The notes below the pieces were generated by a model. That model was not told where the DNA came from. It saw nothing but the letters and a program-made list of their open reading frames with translations, and searched no databases. From positions 34,227,910 to 34,291,909 of the forward strand of contig OY365811.1 of the NCBI GenBank assembly GCA_959347315.1: a DNA stretch of 64,000 nt. Reading direction: 5' to 3'. Both the position numbers and the translations under genes were made by a program. Position 1 is the first letter of the stretch. The number at the start of each line of letters is the position of its first letter. This stretch comes from Bimastos eiseni. Taxonomy: Eukaryota > Annelida > Clitellata > Crassiclitellata > Lumbricidae. Positions 28,499-42,220 of the stretch are shown piece after piece.

Positions 28499-31400
28499 CA
28501 ATGGCCAGCCGAAAAGAAGAATTATTGTCGAGGCTAAGAAACACCCTTGCAATTGTACAAGCAACAAGGTATGACAACATTCTTACTGGTGATGGCAGTG
28601 GTCGTCAGGGTGTTGTAAACCAAACTGGATCTGGTAAGTCAAGGAACTTCCCTCCTGTTAGTGAGGATTCATTATATTCATCTGTTGCAAGCCATGGCGC
28701 TCCATCTTCAGGCGTTAAAGCTGACCAGTCATCTGGTCCGAGTACCGATGACAGATGGCCAGATTACAACTCTGCTGGAAGTCCTTGGCATACAAAGACA
28801 GACCATGGTCCATCTCAGCATAATCGTCCTGCACCTTTGACAGGATTATCATCTTTTGGAAACATTGATGATGTGGATGACGAAGATGAATTTCTCTATG
28901 GCAACAGTAGTTCCAGCAATAAGGAACCGGCCAAGCCTTCTGAAGCTGATATCTTGCTTAGCTACATACCAGAGAGAAATCCTGATAGTGATTTTAGGTC
29001 GCATTCATCCACTTACTCTTTGTCATCTGGCTATCAGCAACAGACGCCTGGATCGGTTGGTGATCAAGGTCCTCGGGTTTCTGACATGACTTCTGACATT
29101 CTAAGAAATGTTCTGAGGCTTGTATCCAAGCAAAGTCCTGACACCAGTAGACAGTCTGATTCTTCGAGGGATGGGATGTCTTATGTTGACTCGTCGTTGG
29201 GTCACAGGAGTCAGAGTCGGGCCTCATCTGGCCAGTTGAGCTATTCTAAGCACGAAGATCCTGTCAGAAGCATTATATCTGAGGCACAGAATGTGTGTAG
29301 TTCCCAATCGCCAGTTTCATCTCGTTCAAGTGGCCACTGGTCTGATCTAAAACTGTCTACGACTTTATATCAAGGTCAGTCATCACAAGAAAATTCTTCA
29401 GTCCAAATGCTTTTAAGGGCGGCACATTTGCCTGAGTCTTCAGTTCGGGATGAGTCGTCCATACGGATGCCGAGTGAAAGCTCTGATCTGAACTCGACAG
29501 TAGACAGAATTCTACAGACCATTAATTTGGATGGTGATCTCCGTAAACTGATGCAGGAAAAACTTAAGAAGGATGATGATGGAAAGCAAGTAAAAGAGGA
29601 ACAGGAAAGGAAAAAGCAATTTACCCTTGAAAGGATGAAGCTGGAAGAAGAAAAGACAAGAAGAGAAGCTGACGAACAAGATAAAGATCAGTTGGATGAG
29701 GAAAATAAGTTTTTAGCAGAAAGGTTGATCCAGGGCCTCTTAAAAGTTAAAGACGGCACCGAAACTTCATCACAGCAAAACCCTTTGATAGACCTACTTT
29801 CTAAGACTGCAGGATTTGAGTTGGAGAAGAAGCATGCATCCTCTGTTGGTGATCTACAGCCTGCTGAAGCGGTTGATGAAGGGAAGACAGATTTGGCTTC
29901 TACGCTCATGAAGAATCATCCTCCGCAATTTGTACCTCGTTCTGCTCAATTAGGGAAGCCACAAAAAGATGCTGACATTAGTCGGTTAATAGTAACTAGT
30001 GGTAGTTTGCTAAAACCAGAAAAAGAAAAAGAGATCGCAATGGTGGTAAAGTCAGAATTGGAAGCTACAAAGCATCGAAGTAACATAGATTCCAGCTGGG
30101 AACAGAGTACTGAGGAGTTTCTGCGTAAGTTAAACAGCAGAGATGAGGCTAAAGGGGATGGAAAGAGGACTCGAAATCAACAGGAAGAGCAAAGTAGTTC
30201 CAGGATGTCTCGAGAAAGAGGAAATGATCGTCAAGGCGTAAGAAGTTCGGAGCGAATGTCACTGTGCAGCAGGGAATCCGTATCGTCTGGGTCTGAATCT
30301 GACAATAAAGACAGAAGATCTGGTGGGAAAAATAGAAAGAATTTTGAGAAGAGTTTCAGTCAGTTGTCGAGGTATTCTAAGTCACCTTCAACTATGATTG
30401 ACTTAACTATGATTGACAGAATTCAAGTTGCTGAAAGCAGTGATGCAAAAGGCACTTCAAAGCCTGATGCAACGATTCGAGGGTCTTTAACGCCAGCTGA
30501 CAAATTAGGCGTTATTGCGAAGGAGTTGACAAAACTGACTGCTGTTCAGGGAAACAAATCGGACAGAAGCAAAGAACAGATGAAGGCTGACATTGAAGCA
30601 CTACAGACAGAATTGGCAAATCTGCAGAAAATCAACAGTGGACTACGGCAGAAAGGTGGAAGTCATGCAGACAAAATGGAAACTGAGAATGTTGCTGTAG
30701 CTTTATCTGCTCCAGCAGCAGAACGGAAGAATACTGGTAGTGATACAAGCAGTCAACCGAAGGAGGTACCAGTTGATCAGCAGGTGACTCATCTTGATGC
30801 GTCTAGTTGGCCGAAGGATATGCCAACGGTTGGTCAGAAGATGATGGGTGATAATGCCATTGGTAGGCCTAAAGATTCTTCTGGTGACCAGAAAATTACC
30901 TATGAGAAGACTGTTGTCAAACCCAAATTGACTAAAGCACAGATAAGAAAGCTTGAGTCAAGCAAAGCAGAGATGCTGGTAAACATCAATTTGCTGCAGC
31001 ACGAGTGGGAGAAGCTGGAGCAGTTGCGCAGCGATCTTCAGACGAGAGCTGCCAGCAAAGAGAGAGACTTAAGGCTAAAAGAGAACAAGCAGATGCAGTC
31101 AGAAATTGAGGATCATCTTTGGGCTCTGCATAAGGCAACCAAGGAATTGACAGAGCAGTATCTTCAAGGCGATCAGTTGGATGATGTGTTGCCAGTGGGC
31201 AAGACAGGTGTGTCTACTACAGCAGCAGCTTCTCTACCTGTCCCAGAATCTACGATGTTGCCAACTACCAGTGACTCCATGAATTCTTCAACAGTGAGCC
31301 TCGTGACTAGCAGTACAGCTTCTCTTTCAAGCCCACAAACAAAGGCGGTTGTACCAACATCGACATCTACTTCTGACAGTCAAAAAACGATCAGTACCAC

Positions 31401-34400
31401 ATCTAAGGTTAGTGAAAATGTTCTGTTCTTATGGTTGAAATGATTTGTGCTACAAATCTTTAAAGAGAATATTTGCAATGTATAAGGCTTTGCGATTTGA
31501 TTTTGTAAATATAGTTTTAGTTTCAGAGTGTCTAATTACTGGATAATGCTGCAAATGCTGTGTTTCTATTGTTATAATTTAGAGCAGGCAGAAATTGTCT
31601 GTGCTTCATCTTGCATTGTTTCTATAAATGTGTGCAAATTTCAAACATCATAAACTTTGAGTGGGAGCAGATCCTTCGCCCAAAAACTTGCCGCTGTGAG
31701 AAATAGGTGTTCCTTGACTGCAATTTGGTCAATAGGTGATTCCTCATTTTGATTCTATTCTGAGTTGAACTGATGCTTTGGCAGGACACTTAGTATAGGT
31801 TTTAAGGCTGAAATTCAAAACCAACTGTCTCGATCCTTACGATATGTGCTGGAAAGCAATATCCTGGTATGAAAATACTTATGTAATATTATTACTTTTT
31901 GTTGGTGATGTGGTGAATGAATGATTTCCATTCATTTCAGTTGTTTGTGATGAAAGACTTATTTCATATGTAGTCATGGTCTTGCTGTTCCTCCAACCTT
32001 GAAAATTTTTTCCTTTATATTTTGGATCTTGCTTGCATACATGCTTTATTTGAAATCCACTCATCAGACCTTTTAACATGACCAAACAACCATCAGTGTC
32101 AACCTGGTGCATATGATCTTTATCTAGTATTATTACCGTAATGTATGAAATAGATCCTTGAAATTCTGTAATTGCTAAATTTGAAAAGGACTATGTGAAC
32201 AGGTGGGGAAGTATAACTTGGATTAGGGCTGTGCCAAAAAGACGTTTTTCACTATTCGGCCGAATATGAATAATTGGACCAACTATTCGGCTGAATACGA
32301 ATAGTGTACAAAGTAAGTCTACCGACATATGTAAAAATTTCAAATGTAAGCAAATGTTTCAATTCAGTAAATTTAATACATAAAGTAATAGTAAACAGCT
32401 AACTATATGTAATTTTTCCATTCTTCTGACCTGTGGAACTATCTTATTTAACTAAACTTATGACTGACACTGCGATCTGTGGTCCAGGCAGTAGAGAATT
32501 ACTTCAGTCCGCTCTATATAATAGCCGCCGCAGCTTTTACAGAAACAGATGTCGTGTGACCACTACTCGTATGCAGTTAGACCGCTACTATTTGGCCGAA
32601 TACTGAATAACTATTTGGCCACCTATTCGGCTTCAAAGCAAATACAAAGCAAATATTCGATTGCAGCCCTAATTTGGATTCTGAAGTAAATATAAATTTG
32701 ACATCAGATAACTGAGAAAAGAAATTTGCTTTGTGATCTGTTTTTACCATTGAAAAGATCAATGAACATTTTAGAAAATTTGAAATGTGTGTTTATTTTC
32801 TAGGGCATTGTGTCATAGTTTCCAGACAGAATTAGATCAATTCAATTGGATCCATAATTCAAAGTTAAAAGGTGTCATGTAGCATTATGCTATGACAAAA
32901 TGTTACTCCTCACGTCAATCTGTCCTACATGATGTCCCATTTACTTACATGTATGTCCTTTAGGTGCCCATAATTTTTTTTTGAACAATTGAATATGGTT
33001 TTCATGTCTAGAAGGATTTCCAACTGAACCAAATATTTTTTGTGCTTCATTAGAAAGCAATATTTTGGTTTAGTTAGTAAGTACTTTATGTCAGTTGAGC
33101 AATAATTTTAATGTATTGTCAAGAAGTATTCGTTTGAGATGGAATATGTTTTCGTGCGTGTTTTGGAAGCAGCGTATTTGCGTCATTTCAAAAAGACAAT
33201 TGTCGATGTAAGTAATTTAGTCTATTTTATGTTTTCTAAAATTTTAGTTGAATATTCATCTGCTGTCATATTTTCGTTTCATGTTCAGATTAAAGTTAGG
33301 CACCATGTAGCATTGTTTATATTTACCTTATCATGCTTCAGATAAGCAAATATGAACTTCTTAATTGTTTTCTCTCCTGTACAATGTCGAAACTAAATTA
33401 CCTACATGGCATTGTTTCCCCAACTCTGGTCGCAACCCAAAAGTTAATCACAGTGTCTTGGCAAGTGGATTGCCACATTTCAGGTCTGTTAAAAATAGTT
33501 TAATTATATTCATAAAAACAAAATTGAACTGTTCTCTTGACCGTTGTTGTCTGTTCATTATATTGAGTATATTCAATGCATGCATTGTAAATTGACATTG
33601 AAATGATGCTTAAATTTAGACTCGATATCATTCGCGTTTGGGGAGCGGGTTACTAGTGGGAATTCCGAGATTGTCCAAAGTGGGTGGCCGGGACCAAAAA
33701 GTTTGGGAAACACTGACCTATGCCATTCTTACTTAGACTTTATAAAATATATCAATTGTGCTTTGATATTCAGCACCCAATTGTTATGGCAGGAATTATT
33801 TGTGCAACTGCATTTTTGCATTTATTGATCTGTGCTAATGTAATTTTTTAGATGCAGCATTTTTTTTGCAGAGACATGGTGGCAGACTTTTCAAGGGACT
33901 ATGTTCTGATTATACGACTTCTAAGTTTTGCTAGAACATTTGGCATTGGTTCTAACTGAATGTACGTCTGCAAAGTGAAAGATCTATGGCACATGTGCTG
34001 TGCATTTAAGTGCTGAATGTTGTTTTTGCTGGAAGGACTGGTTTTTTGTAAATTCGAACTTGTGAGTTGCTGTTGGAACATCGGTAAGTGATGACTCTTT
34101 GTTATTGTTTTATTAATTCTTTTAGGTATTTTGATTTGAAAATTGCAAACAACAATCCAGAAGTCTTGTGATTAATTATTAAGTGCAGACTTCTTTTATA
34201 TATATATACAATACATATATATATATATTATATATATATTTATATATAATATCACACCTAGAATTGTGGAGTGTTTGAAGTTTGACAAACTTCGAATACT
34301 GTTTCTCTATTTATCATGAACATATTCTGAAACAATCTTAGAAATAAATTTCTAAAAGAACGAAGCAACATAAGAGGTTTATTGTTTTTGTGTATCACAG

Positions 34401-37400
34401 ACGTTTCAAGACCGTGGATATTGAAAGTCTCCAACTAGCTAAAACACTCGCAGCAGTCTCTGGCCAAGGGCTGCACATGTTTTTCAATTATTTTGAACTA
34501 TGATGTGTAATTACTGTGTTGAAAAAGAAGATTCAGATGGTTTACCTGAAGTTTCTGAACATTGGCATGTATTGGCAGAAGTTGATTTTTTAAACAAGAA
34601 AAAACGAGTCTTTTTGGTGGACTTATAGTGAATAGTTCTGACTGTGAAGTTTGAAGATTGTTAATAACAGCAAAAGAACTTAAACCGCTAATGAATAAAG
34701 TTATTCCAAAGAAGTTAATGTTCTTGCTTCTGTTTGTTCTATGTGGCAATAAATGTAAGATTAATAAACACGAGACTGTAGTGAGTTGTGATGATTTTTA
34801 TATGCTGTGTGAAAGATCTCTGACAACTTTTCATCAACAAGGGTTTTAGAAATGTTTTTAGTTTGCATTATGCAAACTACAGTTGATTGATTACCACATG
34901 ATTTACTAGCTGATAATTTAAAATGTGTGATCAATCTGATCAAAAGAATTTTAGTTGTTATGTGTGTAATGTATATTTATTTGTGTATAATTTTCTGTAA
35001 AATACAAGAAATTGAAAAAACTTTTTCTCACATTTTTGCAATTATCTCACTAACGTGTTTTGCAACTTAAGCCTCCTTATGGCCAGATGGGTCACAAGTG
35101 AGTACTGCTCATTCTGATATAAATGCATTTGATAAATACCTCAAATTGTATGTAATTAACTACGGCATACTGTGATTATTTAAGCTATAGCTGTTGAAAC
35201 AGCGTCAAAGTAGTTGCTTTATATCTATTTCCCTGAAGGACCTTTGTTTCCAGATTTTAAAACCTTTTAAGATTGCAAGTAAACATTAGATCTTATAGCA
35301 TAAGACTGTTGTATTACAGATAGAACTTTCAAATATCTTGAGATTAGTTTATTATTTGCTTAATCATAATTAAAACTTGAAAGAGAGACATTTATTTTTC
35401 TACTTGGATCTTGGAAAATCATTGGAAGAATTGCAGGTACTTTTTAAGTAGCAGAACTGCTTAAATATTCTTGTCATTATATTTTGAGTCGATTACTATA
35501 GTTGCCATCATAATTTAAATTAGTTTTTAAATTACTTATTTAGTGACTGGAAATACATTTCTATACTTTTTTAGAATTCATTTGTATTGTTATTTTTCAG
35601 GGTCAGTCAGTTCAGCCAAAAGAAACAGAGAAAACCTTGCCAGTGAAAAAGAGTGTAAAACGTAAATCTACAAGTAGAAGTTCCAGCAGTAGCAGCAGCA
35701 GTTCATCGAGTTCCTCTTCTAGTAGTAGCAGTAGTACCAGCGGAAGAACTGGCAATAGCAGGTCGCGGAGTAGAAGCAAACACAGGAGTACAAAAAAGGA
35801 TATCACAGACAAAAACAAAAAATCCTCTGGAGAATTGAAACGCAGTTCTTCCCGCAATAAAACAGTGACTCGAAACAGAAGCCGCGAAAGGTCTAAGAGT
35901 CGTGACCCTAAGTGGACAAATTATAAAAATAGAAATGTAGGTAACTTGAGCTATAATAGTTATGGAAACCGAAGAACGTCATCCAGGCATGGCCGAAGCC
36001 GTTCTAGAAGCGCCGAACAGTCCAGAAGAACTGATAGATTGCGATCTGGTTGGCAAGGCAAAAGCAAGTCTCCACAGTCACGAAGAGATAGAAAGGCTAG
36101 AAGTCGCAGCAAATCTGTAGATGTTAAGAAGTCAAAAACTTCAGGAAGTCAGAGTGGAAATTCAACGGTCAAAAAGTCAAGTGACTTGGAAAAAGAGAAT
36201 ATTATGGCAGCCAAATATTCAAGTTCAAAAGCTTCAAACCCATCTGAAGTTGAGTTGAAGAAGGAAGTTGTAGAAAAGAGCAAAACGGATGTAAGCAGGT
36301 CAACAGTATCTGGAAAAGCTATAGAAACTAGTAAGGGTTTAGAACTGCAGACTGAGTCCATGCGTGGACCTTCCAGCATGGAGAAAATCATGGATGAAAA
36401 AAAGAAATGTGCTTTGGAAATGGCCGTCAACATGTATATCAGAGCAGAGGATTACTATGATGGAGGGAATCTGTGGTGCAGAAAATGTAATCTGATGTTC
36501 ACTGATATATTGGCTTTGTGCCAACATCTGCATTCTGATCAACATCAAACAGTAAGTCTACTTGGGAAATGTTTGACATATTAGGCTAATAATCGGTGAT
36601 TAGTTACCGAGTGGTACTGTGATAGAATATATCTACCTTTTTATGGAAACCATTGCTGATTTGAAACTCCTTATCAGCTATACTGTTGATTGAGGAACAA
36701 TGATTATATTATGTTTATTATGTATTATCTACCTATTAGACATAACTGAGAATGGGAGATAGTGAATGATTGATGTGTTATGCTGTTGACCAGACTTTTC
36801 ATACTTGTACCTTTTATTTTTAGTTGACTTTTATGTTATCTTGCCTATAATATGCTATTTATACCTAATAGTTTTTCATATACAAATTTGCCTATTATAT
36901 AAATGCAACTAATTAGAGTGTATTTTTCTACAATGTCTATGTTGAAACACATAGAATATGCTGAGAAGCCTGATTTCTTTTATTCATGCATTAGTGTTGT
37001 TTGATGAACGCTTGAATGAACATTTCTGACTAGTATATGGTGCCTGCTTTAGATGCTTGATCCAAGCTACAACAAATCCAAACCACCATCTGGACCAAAG
37101 GTACCTAGCCAAAGTGGAGTTCTTAGTGCTCCAGCAAGAGGTAATTATTTGACAAAAATGTAATTAAATACTTAATGATTATATATAGCCACTCGCTTTC
37201 AATTTCTCTATATTGAACAAAAACTTGAAATGTGTTGACCCAACAGTGTAGCCTTGTTATGTTTTAATGTAAGAATACTATACAGCATAATCTTGTCTGT
37301 GATGCAGGCAAGATGATTGATGTTCTAGTTTCCTATGGCTGTTGTATAAGTGGGTTGCTGGGGTGATTGCATTGATGGTAATACAGAATTCTCTGTTATC

Positions 37401-39504
37401 AATGTAAAACAGATTACTGGATCAATGTCCATACTTTTCTTTGCTAGTGACTGTCAGATATTTGGTATGGTGGTCCTTGCTAGGTCTCGCCTCTGCCTAT
37501 CTTTGCGATCTCTGTTATTCTATTTTGAGTGCACTGGGTCGCCGTTCTCTATGCTCTACTGAGCGGGGCATGCTCATTGTGCCATATACCCGTACAACTA
37601 CCAAACAGAATCGTGCTTTCTCAGTGGTTGGCCCCGCTCTGGAACATGCTTCCGTTGGTGTTGCAGTTGTCGCCAAGGGTCCAAGACTCATTTATACCTG
37701 ACTTAAAACTGTTCTTTTTGAATGTGTTGGAGTTGGGAGAGCTCCTAAGTAGTAGCCTTGAAGGGGTGCTATATAAATCTCTGTAATGAATGAATGAATT
37801 TGAGACTTATATCATTTTTGTGTCATCCACTGAGTGGACATGTTATAGCCCTAAGTTTAATTTTGATTAAAAATTTAGAAAACAGTCATTATTTGCCAAA
37901 ATCAAATAGATATGTTTTGGAATTTCTTGTGCGAAAGAGTTCAGATAATGTGTTGAAAGTTGAGTGCTAGACTTTGTATGGATGTTGAAACTGAACTTAT
38001 GTAAAAAATTGACTGCAGCTTACATTGTAATTCTTCTAGGATTATAGCATCATTTGCAGATATAAGAATACCTTTGGAAGTTTGCTGAGATACTCCATAG
38101 ATACAAGTTACATTCTGTATGTATTCTTGAGATACTCCATAGATACTTACATTCTGTATGTATTCCTGAGATACTCCATAGATACCTACATTCTGTGTGT
38201 ATTCCTGATATACTTTATAGATACTTACCTTTGGAAGTTTGCTGAGATACTCCATAGATACAAGTTACATTCTGTATGTATTCATGTTGTTTATTGATTT
38301 GGCTCTGATAATCTGAACACAGTGTCAGTTGATATTCAATGTCTTCTTTTTTCAGGTGATGAATTTCTTATGCCACTTCAGGCATTCTTCTGTTCCCTTT
38401 GCTATGAATTTTCCAAAGACAATGCTCATGCTGAGGCTCATCTGAAGAGTTCTTCACATAACAACAAATTTAAGGTAAATGCCAGATTGTGCTTCTTTCT
38501 GCAGTTGCTGTAGACTCGTATGATTTCAAGACTGAATAGAAATTTGAAGCAACTTTTCAGTTAAAGCACTTGGGCATGAACTTTTGTTGTTGTAATTGTG
38601 TAATTGCTGATATATTACAAAGAGTAAATGTGGTGTAACTAACAACTGCCCTTATTCTTGTCTGTTGTCCTATCAAGAATAATTAACAGTACTGCAAAGC
38701 ACACACTTGAATACTGAACAATTTAGAACTGATTATGCTAGTATTAAAGCTTATGTGAACGACTATGTTAATATCACTAAATTTGATATATTGTGGCACA
38801 ACCAAATTTGAACTACTAACTGACAGTACAGGAAGTGGTTCTCATACAATGCAGGCTGTTGGAAACTAGGGGATGTGACTGTGGGAAATGCTTTAAGACA
38901 TTGGTAGGTATATTCCTCTAGTGAATTCTAGTCTGCAGAAGCCTCTAAATTTCTTTCATCAATATCCTCAATGCTTTGACTCTGGCAAGGGACTTTCTTC
39001 AATCCCAACAGAATTTTACTGTTTTACCAACTGTTTTACTGTTTTAGACAACAGCACATCTTTTTCAGTGTAACGTTGTTACATCTTGTTACATTGATTG
39101 TACATGCCTGTACTAATCAGTTTGAGATATTCATGATAGGGACTATATACATGCTGTGATTCATGTAATATATTTGTACCTGGATGATTACATGCATACA
39201 GTATATATATACATTAGAGCTGTACCAATATCACTTTTTGCCGATTATTGAACGGAACGAAATGCCGTCCTTCACAGACCCAGTGATGTTGCTGTCGTCA
39301 TTTTGCTTTTATAGACTGAAAATAATATTATAAAATAAAAAAAATAAGTTTTTATATCGGCGCCGATATCCGATACTGCTGATATCTCTATAATCGGCCA
39401 GCCGATTAATCGGAACAGCTCTAATATATATGCATACATACATTTGCAGTTAAATCCATGTTTATATATATATATACACATATATATATATGTATATATA
39501 TAGC

Positions 39505-39538
<34 letters not shown>

Positions 39539-41860
39539 TGTTAACTCTGTGCCATAACTTTGCCTGTAAATTGTCATTGTGATCTTTTTATGTCTGTAAT
39601 CTTCTGATGTGGTTTCTTAGTTATCAGGCAATTAAACTAATGTATTTGTATTTATGTTTGAAGACATTTTATTAGAACCTATAAAAATGTGTTTAACACA
39701 GGACACACACCCATATTCAACTTGTGAATCAGTTAAACTTACATCAAGTTAACAATGCAAACACTTACTTGTCATTATGTTGACGTTTTACTGATGAATT
39801 TGCCAAAAACTTTAAAATTTGAATCCGTTTATCTTAAATCATTGGTGAGACTGTAAAATGGATTTAGGTGTTAAGATATAGTAGATAGTTTTATTTTTTT
39901 AAATATCGGTTTAATCAATCATTTATGTGCTATCATTTTATTTTAGCAATTTTTGAAGGAAAATTCAGGATACGAGGTTCAGTATTTGAATGACAAGATG
40001 GCTGCTCTTCTGCAAAGGCAAATGGAAAACACAGCTGAAAGTTTGAAGAGGTCGCAACCAGTGGATCCTCTTCAAGAACCTGAAATTAAGAGAATAAAGA
40101 TCACTTCTTTAGTACAAGACACAAAACTGTCTCCTGACCTGACTAATTCTGAAAAGATACAGATTAAAGTGATATCGGGAAACCTGACGAAGGTGGTCAC
40201 TCAACACGTTAATTCGCCAAACGTGCAAGAAGTGGAAGAGAAAAGAACTATTATGTTCGACAAGAAACCAAATTCTGTGCAACCAGCTCCGCTGTCCAGA
40301 AACCCAAGTCCTCCCAGGTCGTTTCAGAGCGCGAAAGGGGGACAGAATGTTAAAGTGCAGATTACTGCTGATGTTGGAAGAAGCACTGGCCCTCAAAAAC
40401 CGAGAGGAGGAATTGGCCTCAGCATATGGGATTCGCCAGATAAATCAGAGAATACAAAGTCCCTAGACATGCAGAGTCCAGGCAAGTTTGCTCTAAAGTC
40501 TGGAGCAAAAGGTTTTATTGATCATAAGGTGATGAGTAGACCAGGTACCATGATGCAGAATCGAACCGAGGCTGCTGCATCTTCAACTGAGGGCTCTGGC
40601 ATCAGGCTGCAGTTCATGGCAAAGGGGACTTCAATGGGACGAGGTCAGCAGAGTGGTCCTTCAGCGGGTAAGGAAACTTCTGCCCAGTCGGCCGCCACCA
40701 ATTTCAAGAGTGCACAGCCAGCAGGAACTGTTGCTAAAGGTATATGTTGGCCTTTATTTTTGACATTTAACTATCAGGATTTTTCTAATACTGTATGAGT
40801 TTCACACTTTAATGACTAGTGTGTGCTACTGGTAAACGTTACTGGGAAAGCCATCATACAACTTGTTGAAACATTAACCCCCCTGCCATCTACAACTAGG
40901 AGGTATTGTTACATTTCTGTGGCATTGTAGCAATCTTGAGCAAGGTGGGGTTTGTAATTCACTTTCTGCCATCTCTCTTAGTAAGTCCTGAAAGTTCCCA
41001 GACTGAAACAATTGTGATTGCAGCTCGAAGGTCAGACGTATGCCAACAACTTGATAGCCTTTAATCACAAATATGTTAAGCGATGTCCTCTCACTCGTGT
41101 GCTGTAATCGTGTTTGTGCTAAGTTGAAATGAGAAATTGCTTTAGAGTAATGCTGTCTCTCTGAAGGAATACTATTGAGGCATGCTGTCTCTCTGATGAA
41201 TTACTATTGAGGCATGCTGTCTCTGAGGAATTTCTATAGAGGTATACTGTGTCGCTGAGGTATTACAGTGGATGCATGCTGTATCTCGGAGGAATTACTA
41301 TAGATGCAATACTGTCTCACTGAAGAATTGCTATAGAGGCATACTGTCTCTGAGGAATTATGGTAGGGGCATGCTGTCTCTGAGGAATTACTATTTAGGT
41401 ATGCTGTCAAACAATTGTGTTTCCTGTATGTCGTATGTTGCTTCATAGCAAATTGCTTTCAGACATGTCAAGAGTAAAAATCTCATATGCCAGCATGTCA
41501 AGCTTTTGAATGCCTTGCTGGAATGAGCTGTTTATACAGAGTTGTCTGTGAATTTTGTTGCTGACTGGGATGAAGGGCAAATAGCAGAAACCCAGGACTT
41601 CAAAATTTATTGCTTGCTTACCGTGTGACCTTTTGGCACATAATCATTCATCAAATGCAAAGTACATCTTTGAAGTAAAAACCATAATGAAAATCTGGAG
41701 GTTTTACTTAGTTATTACTTAGAGATGTTGAATAGATCTGTTATATAGAAAGTAATTTTTTTGTTCTCTAAAAGAGTCACATCAGTTTTCACTTCTTTTG
41801 GCAGGATCATCAAAGCCATTCAACTACAACGATTTTGAAGTTTTTGATGAATGTGACTGA
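28499..41860 (+). CDS. ZNF318: ZNF318-like nuclear protein with RS domain and two matrin-type zinc fingers
   Basis: Six exons: 28499-31407 (ATG 28501), 35601-36551, 37053-37140, 38356-38474, 39947-40739, 41805-41860 (TGA). All junctions are in phase and the product is 1637 residues from this ATG. An acceptor (ttgcttag) directly precedes the ATG, so at least one upstream exon exists. Seen: DEDEFLYG near residue 120, a Glu/Lys-rich coiled coil (about 370-440), another charged helix near 800-890, poly-Ser then RS repeats (about 990-1130), zinc finger 1 (C-x2-C-x12-H-x5-H from 1262, in DYYDGGNLWCRKCN) and zinc finger 2 (same spacing, from 1328, in GDEFLMPLQAFFCSLC). Motif order and the linker LDPSYNKS match vertebrate ZNF318 (about 2280 aa). 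Known: ZNF318 is nuclear, has been linked to androgen-receptor regulation, and controls IgM/IgD splicing in B cells. Introns contain hAT-like MITEs, a LINE end and a minisatellite. Confidence 0.88.
32224..32671. mobile_element. hAT-type MITE in ZNF318 intron 1
   Basis: The ends TAGGGCTG / CAGCCCTA enclose 448 bp with TATTCGGCCGAATA-like palindromic subterminal blocks. The flanks ACTTGGAT (32216-32223) and ATTTGGAT (32672-32679) agree at 7 of 8 positions. TAGGGCTG ends and an 8-bp duplication are familiar in hAT MITEs. Confidence 0.75.
33410..33715. mobile_element. Probable degenerate hAT MITE in ZNF318 intron 1
   Basis: The left end CATTGTTTCCCCAACTCTGG and the reverse complement of the right end, CAGTGTTTCCCAAACTTTTT, are imperfect inverted repeats of the widespread hAT CAGTGTTTCCC form. 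The flanking duplication is eroded (acctacat / acctatgc). Confidence 0.5.
34197..34251. repeat. (TA)n-rich microsatellite
   Basis: Imperfect TA repeats in ZNF318 intron 1. Confidence 0.85.
37440..37800 (+). mobile_element. LINE 3' end with TGAA tail in a ZNF318 intron
   Basis: Frames on the plus strand read GRRSLCSTERGMLIVPYTRT and NRAFSVVGPALE, then after frameshifts LAPLWNMLP. This is the end of a CR1/L2-type reverse transcriptase. Its 3' motif is gctatataaatctctgtaatg, followed by (TGAA)n ending near 37798. It is 5'-truncated and frameshifted. Confidence 0.75.
38080..38290. repeat. About 40-bp minisatellite in ZNF318 intron
   Basis: Five units of gagatactccatagatac plus ttacattctgtatgtattc repeat with small changes. 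The first and last units also share tttggaagtttgctgagata. Open frames here are by-products of the repeat. Confidence 0.85.
39215..39423. mobile_element. Short hAT-type MITE in a ZNF318 intron
   Basis: The ends TAGAGCTGT and the reverse complement of AACAGCTCTA enclose 209 bp containing CCGATTA blocks. The flanks ATATACAT and ATATATAT agree at 7 of 8 positions, though the site is TA-rich, so the duplication carries little weight alone. Confidence 0.65.
39461..39538. repeat. (TA)n-rich microsatellite
   Basis: Imperfect TA repeats close to the small MITE at 39215-39423. Confidence 0.85.
41149..41408. repeat. About 30-bp minisatellite in ZNF318 last intron
   Basis: About eight units of gcatgctgtctctgaggaat followed by tactatagag lie between the last two coding exons. 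Unit lengths vary from about 28 to 34. Confidence 0.85.
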
Positions 41861-42214
41861 TGCGACACCCAATTGCTGAAAGAAAACTCTGTTCTTCAAG
41901 TCTGCTATAAACTCATCAATCACATTAAAGAAGAAAACTTTAAAATATTGACCGATTTCTGTTGCTTGCGTGTATTGTGAAACTGTGAGACTTATTATTT
42001 TATTATTTTTGTCTTTAGGCTGTGTACTGCGACATGTTTCAGCAGACTTTTAACTTGCTGATAAAAATTATATGTGGTGACAGCAAGTTTTGTTACTTGT
42101 CTTTGTCACCAGTAATTAAAGACAATTGTGTGTGAGGTCAGAAATAGAATTTCAACAATCTGGTGAATGAATGCCTTTGTAAATGCTGAAGTACAAGAAT
42201 GATGGTAGCAGGCC

Positions 42215-42220
42215 AATAAA
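42215..42220 (+). promoter_or_regulatory. Likely ZNF318 poly(A) signal AATAAA
   Basis: A canonical AATAAA lies 355 nt after the ZNF318 stop codon in AT-rich sequence. Further AATAAA hexamers near 42807 and 42826 are alternatives. Confidence 0.45.

Noticed and set aside
35612..35857. Leu-rich ORF on the minus strand
   Set aside because: It is the antisense of the poly-Ser/RS tract of ZNF318.
38090..38285. CRISPR-like regular repeats
   Set aside because: Units are contiguous without unique spacers and lie in a metazoan intron, so this is a minisatellite.
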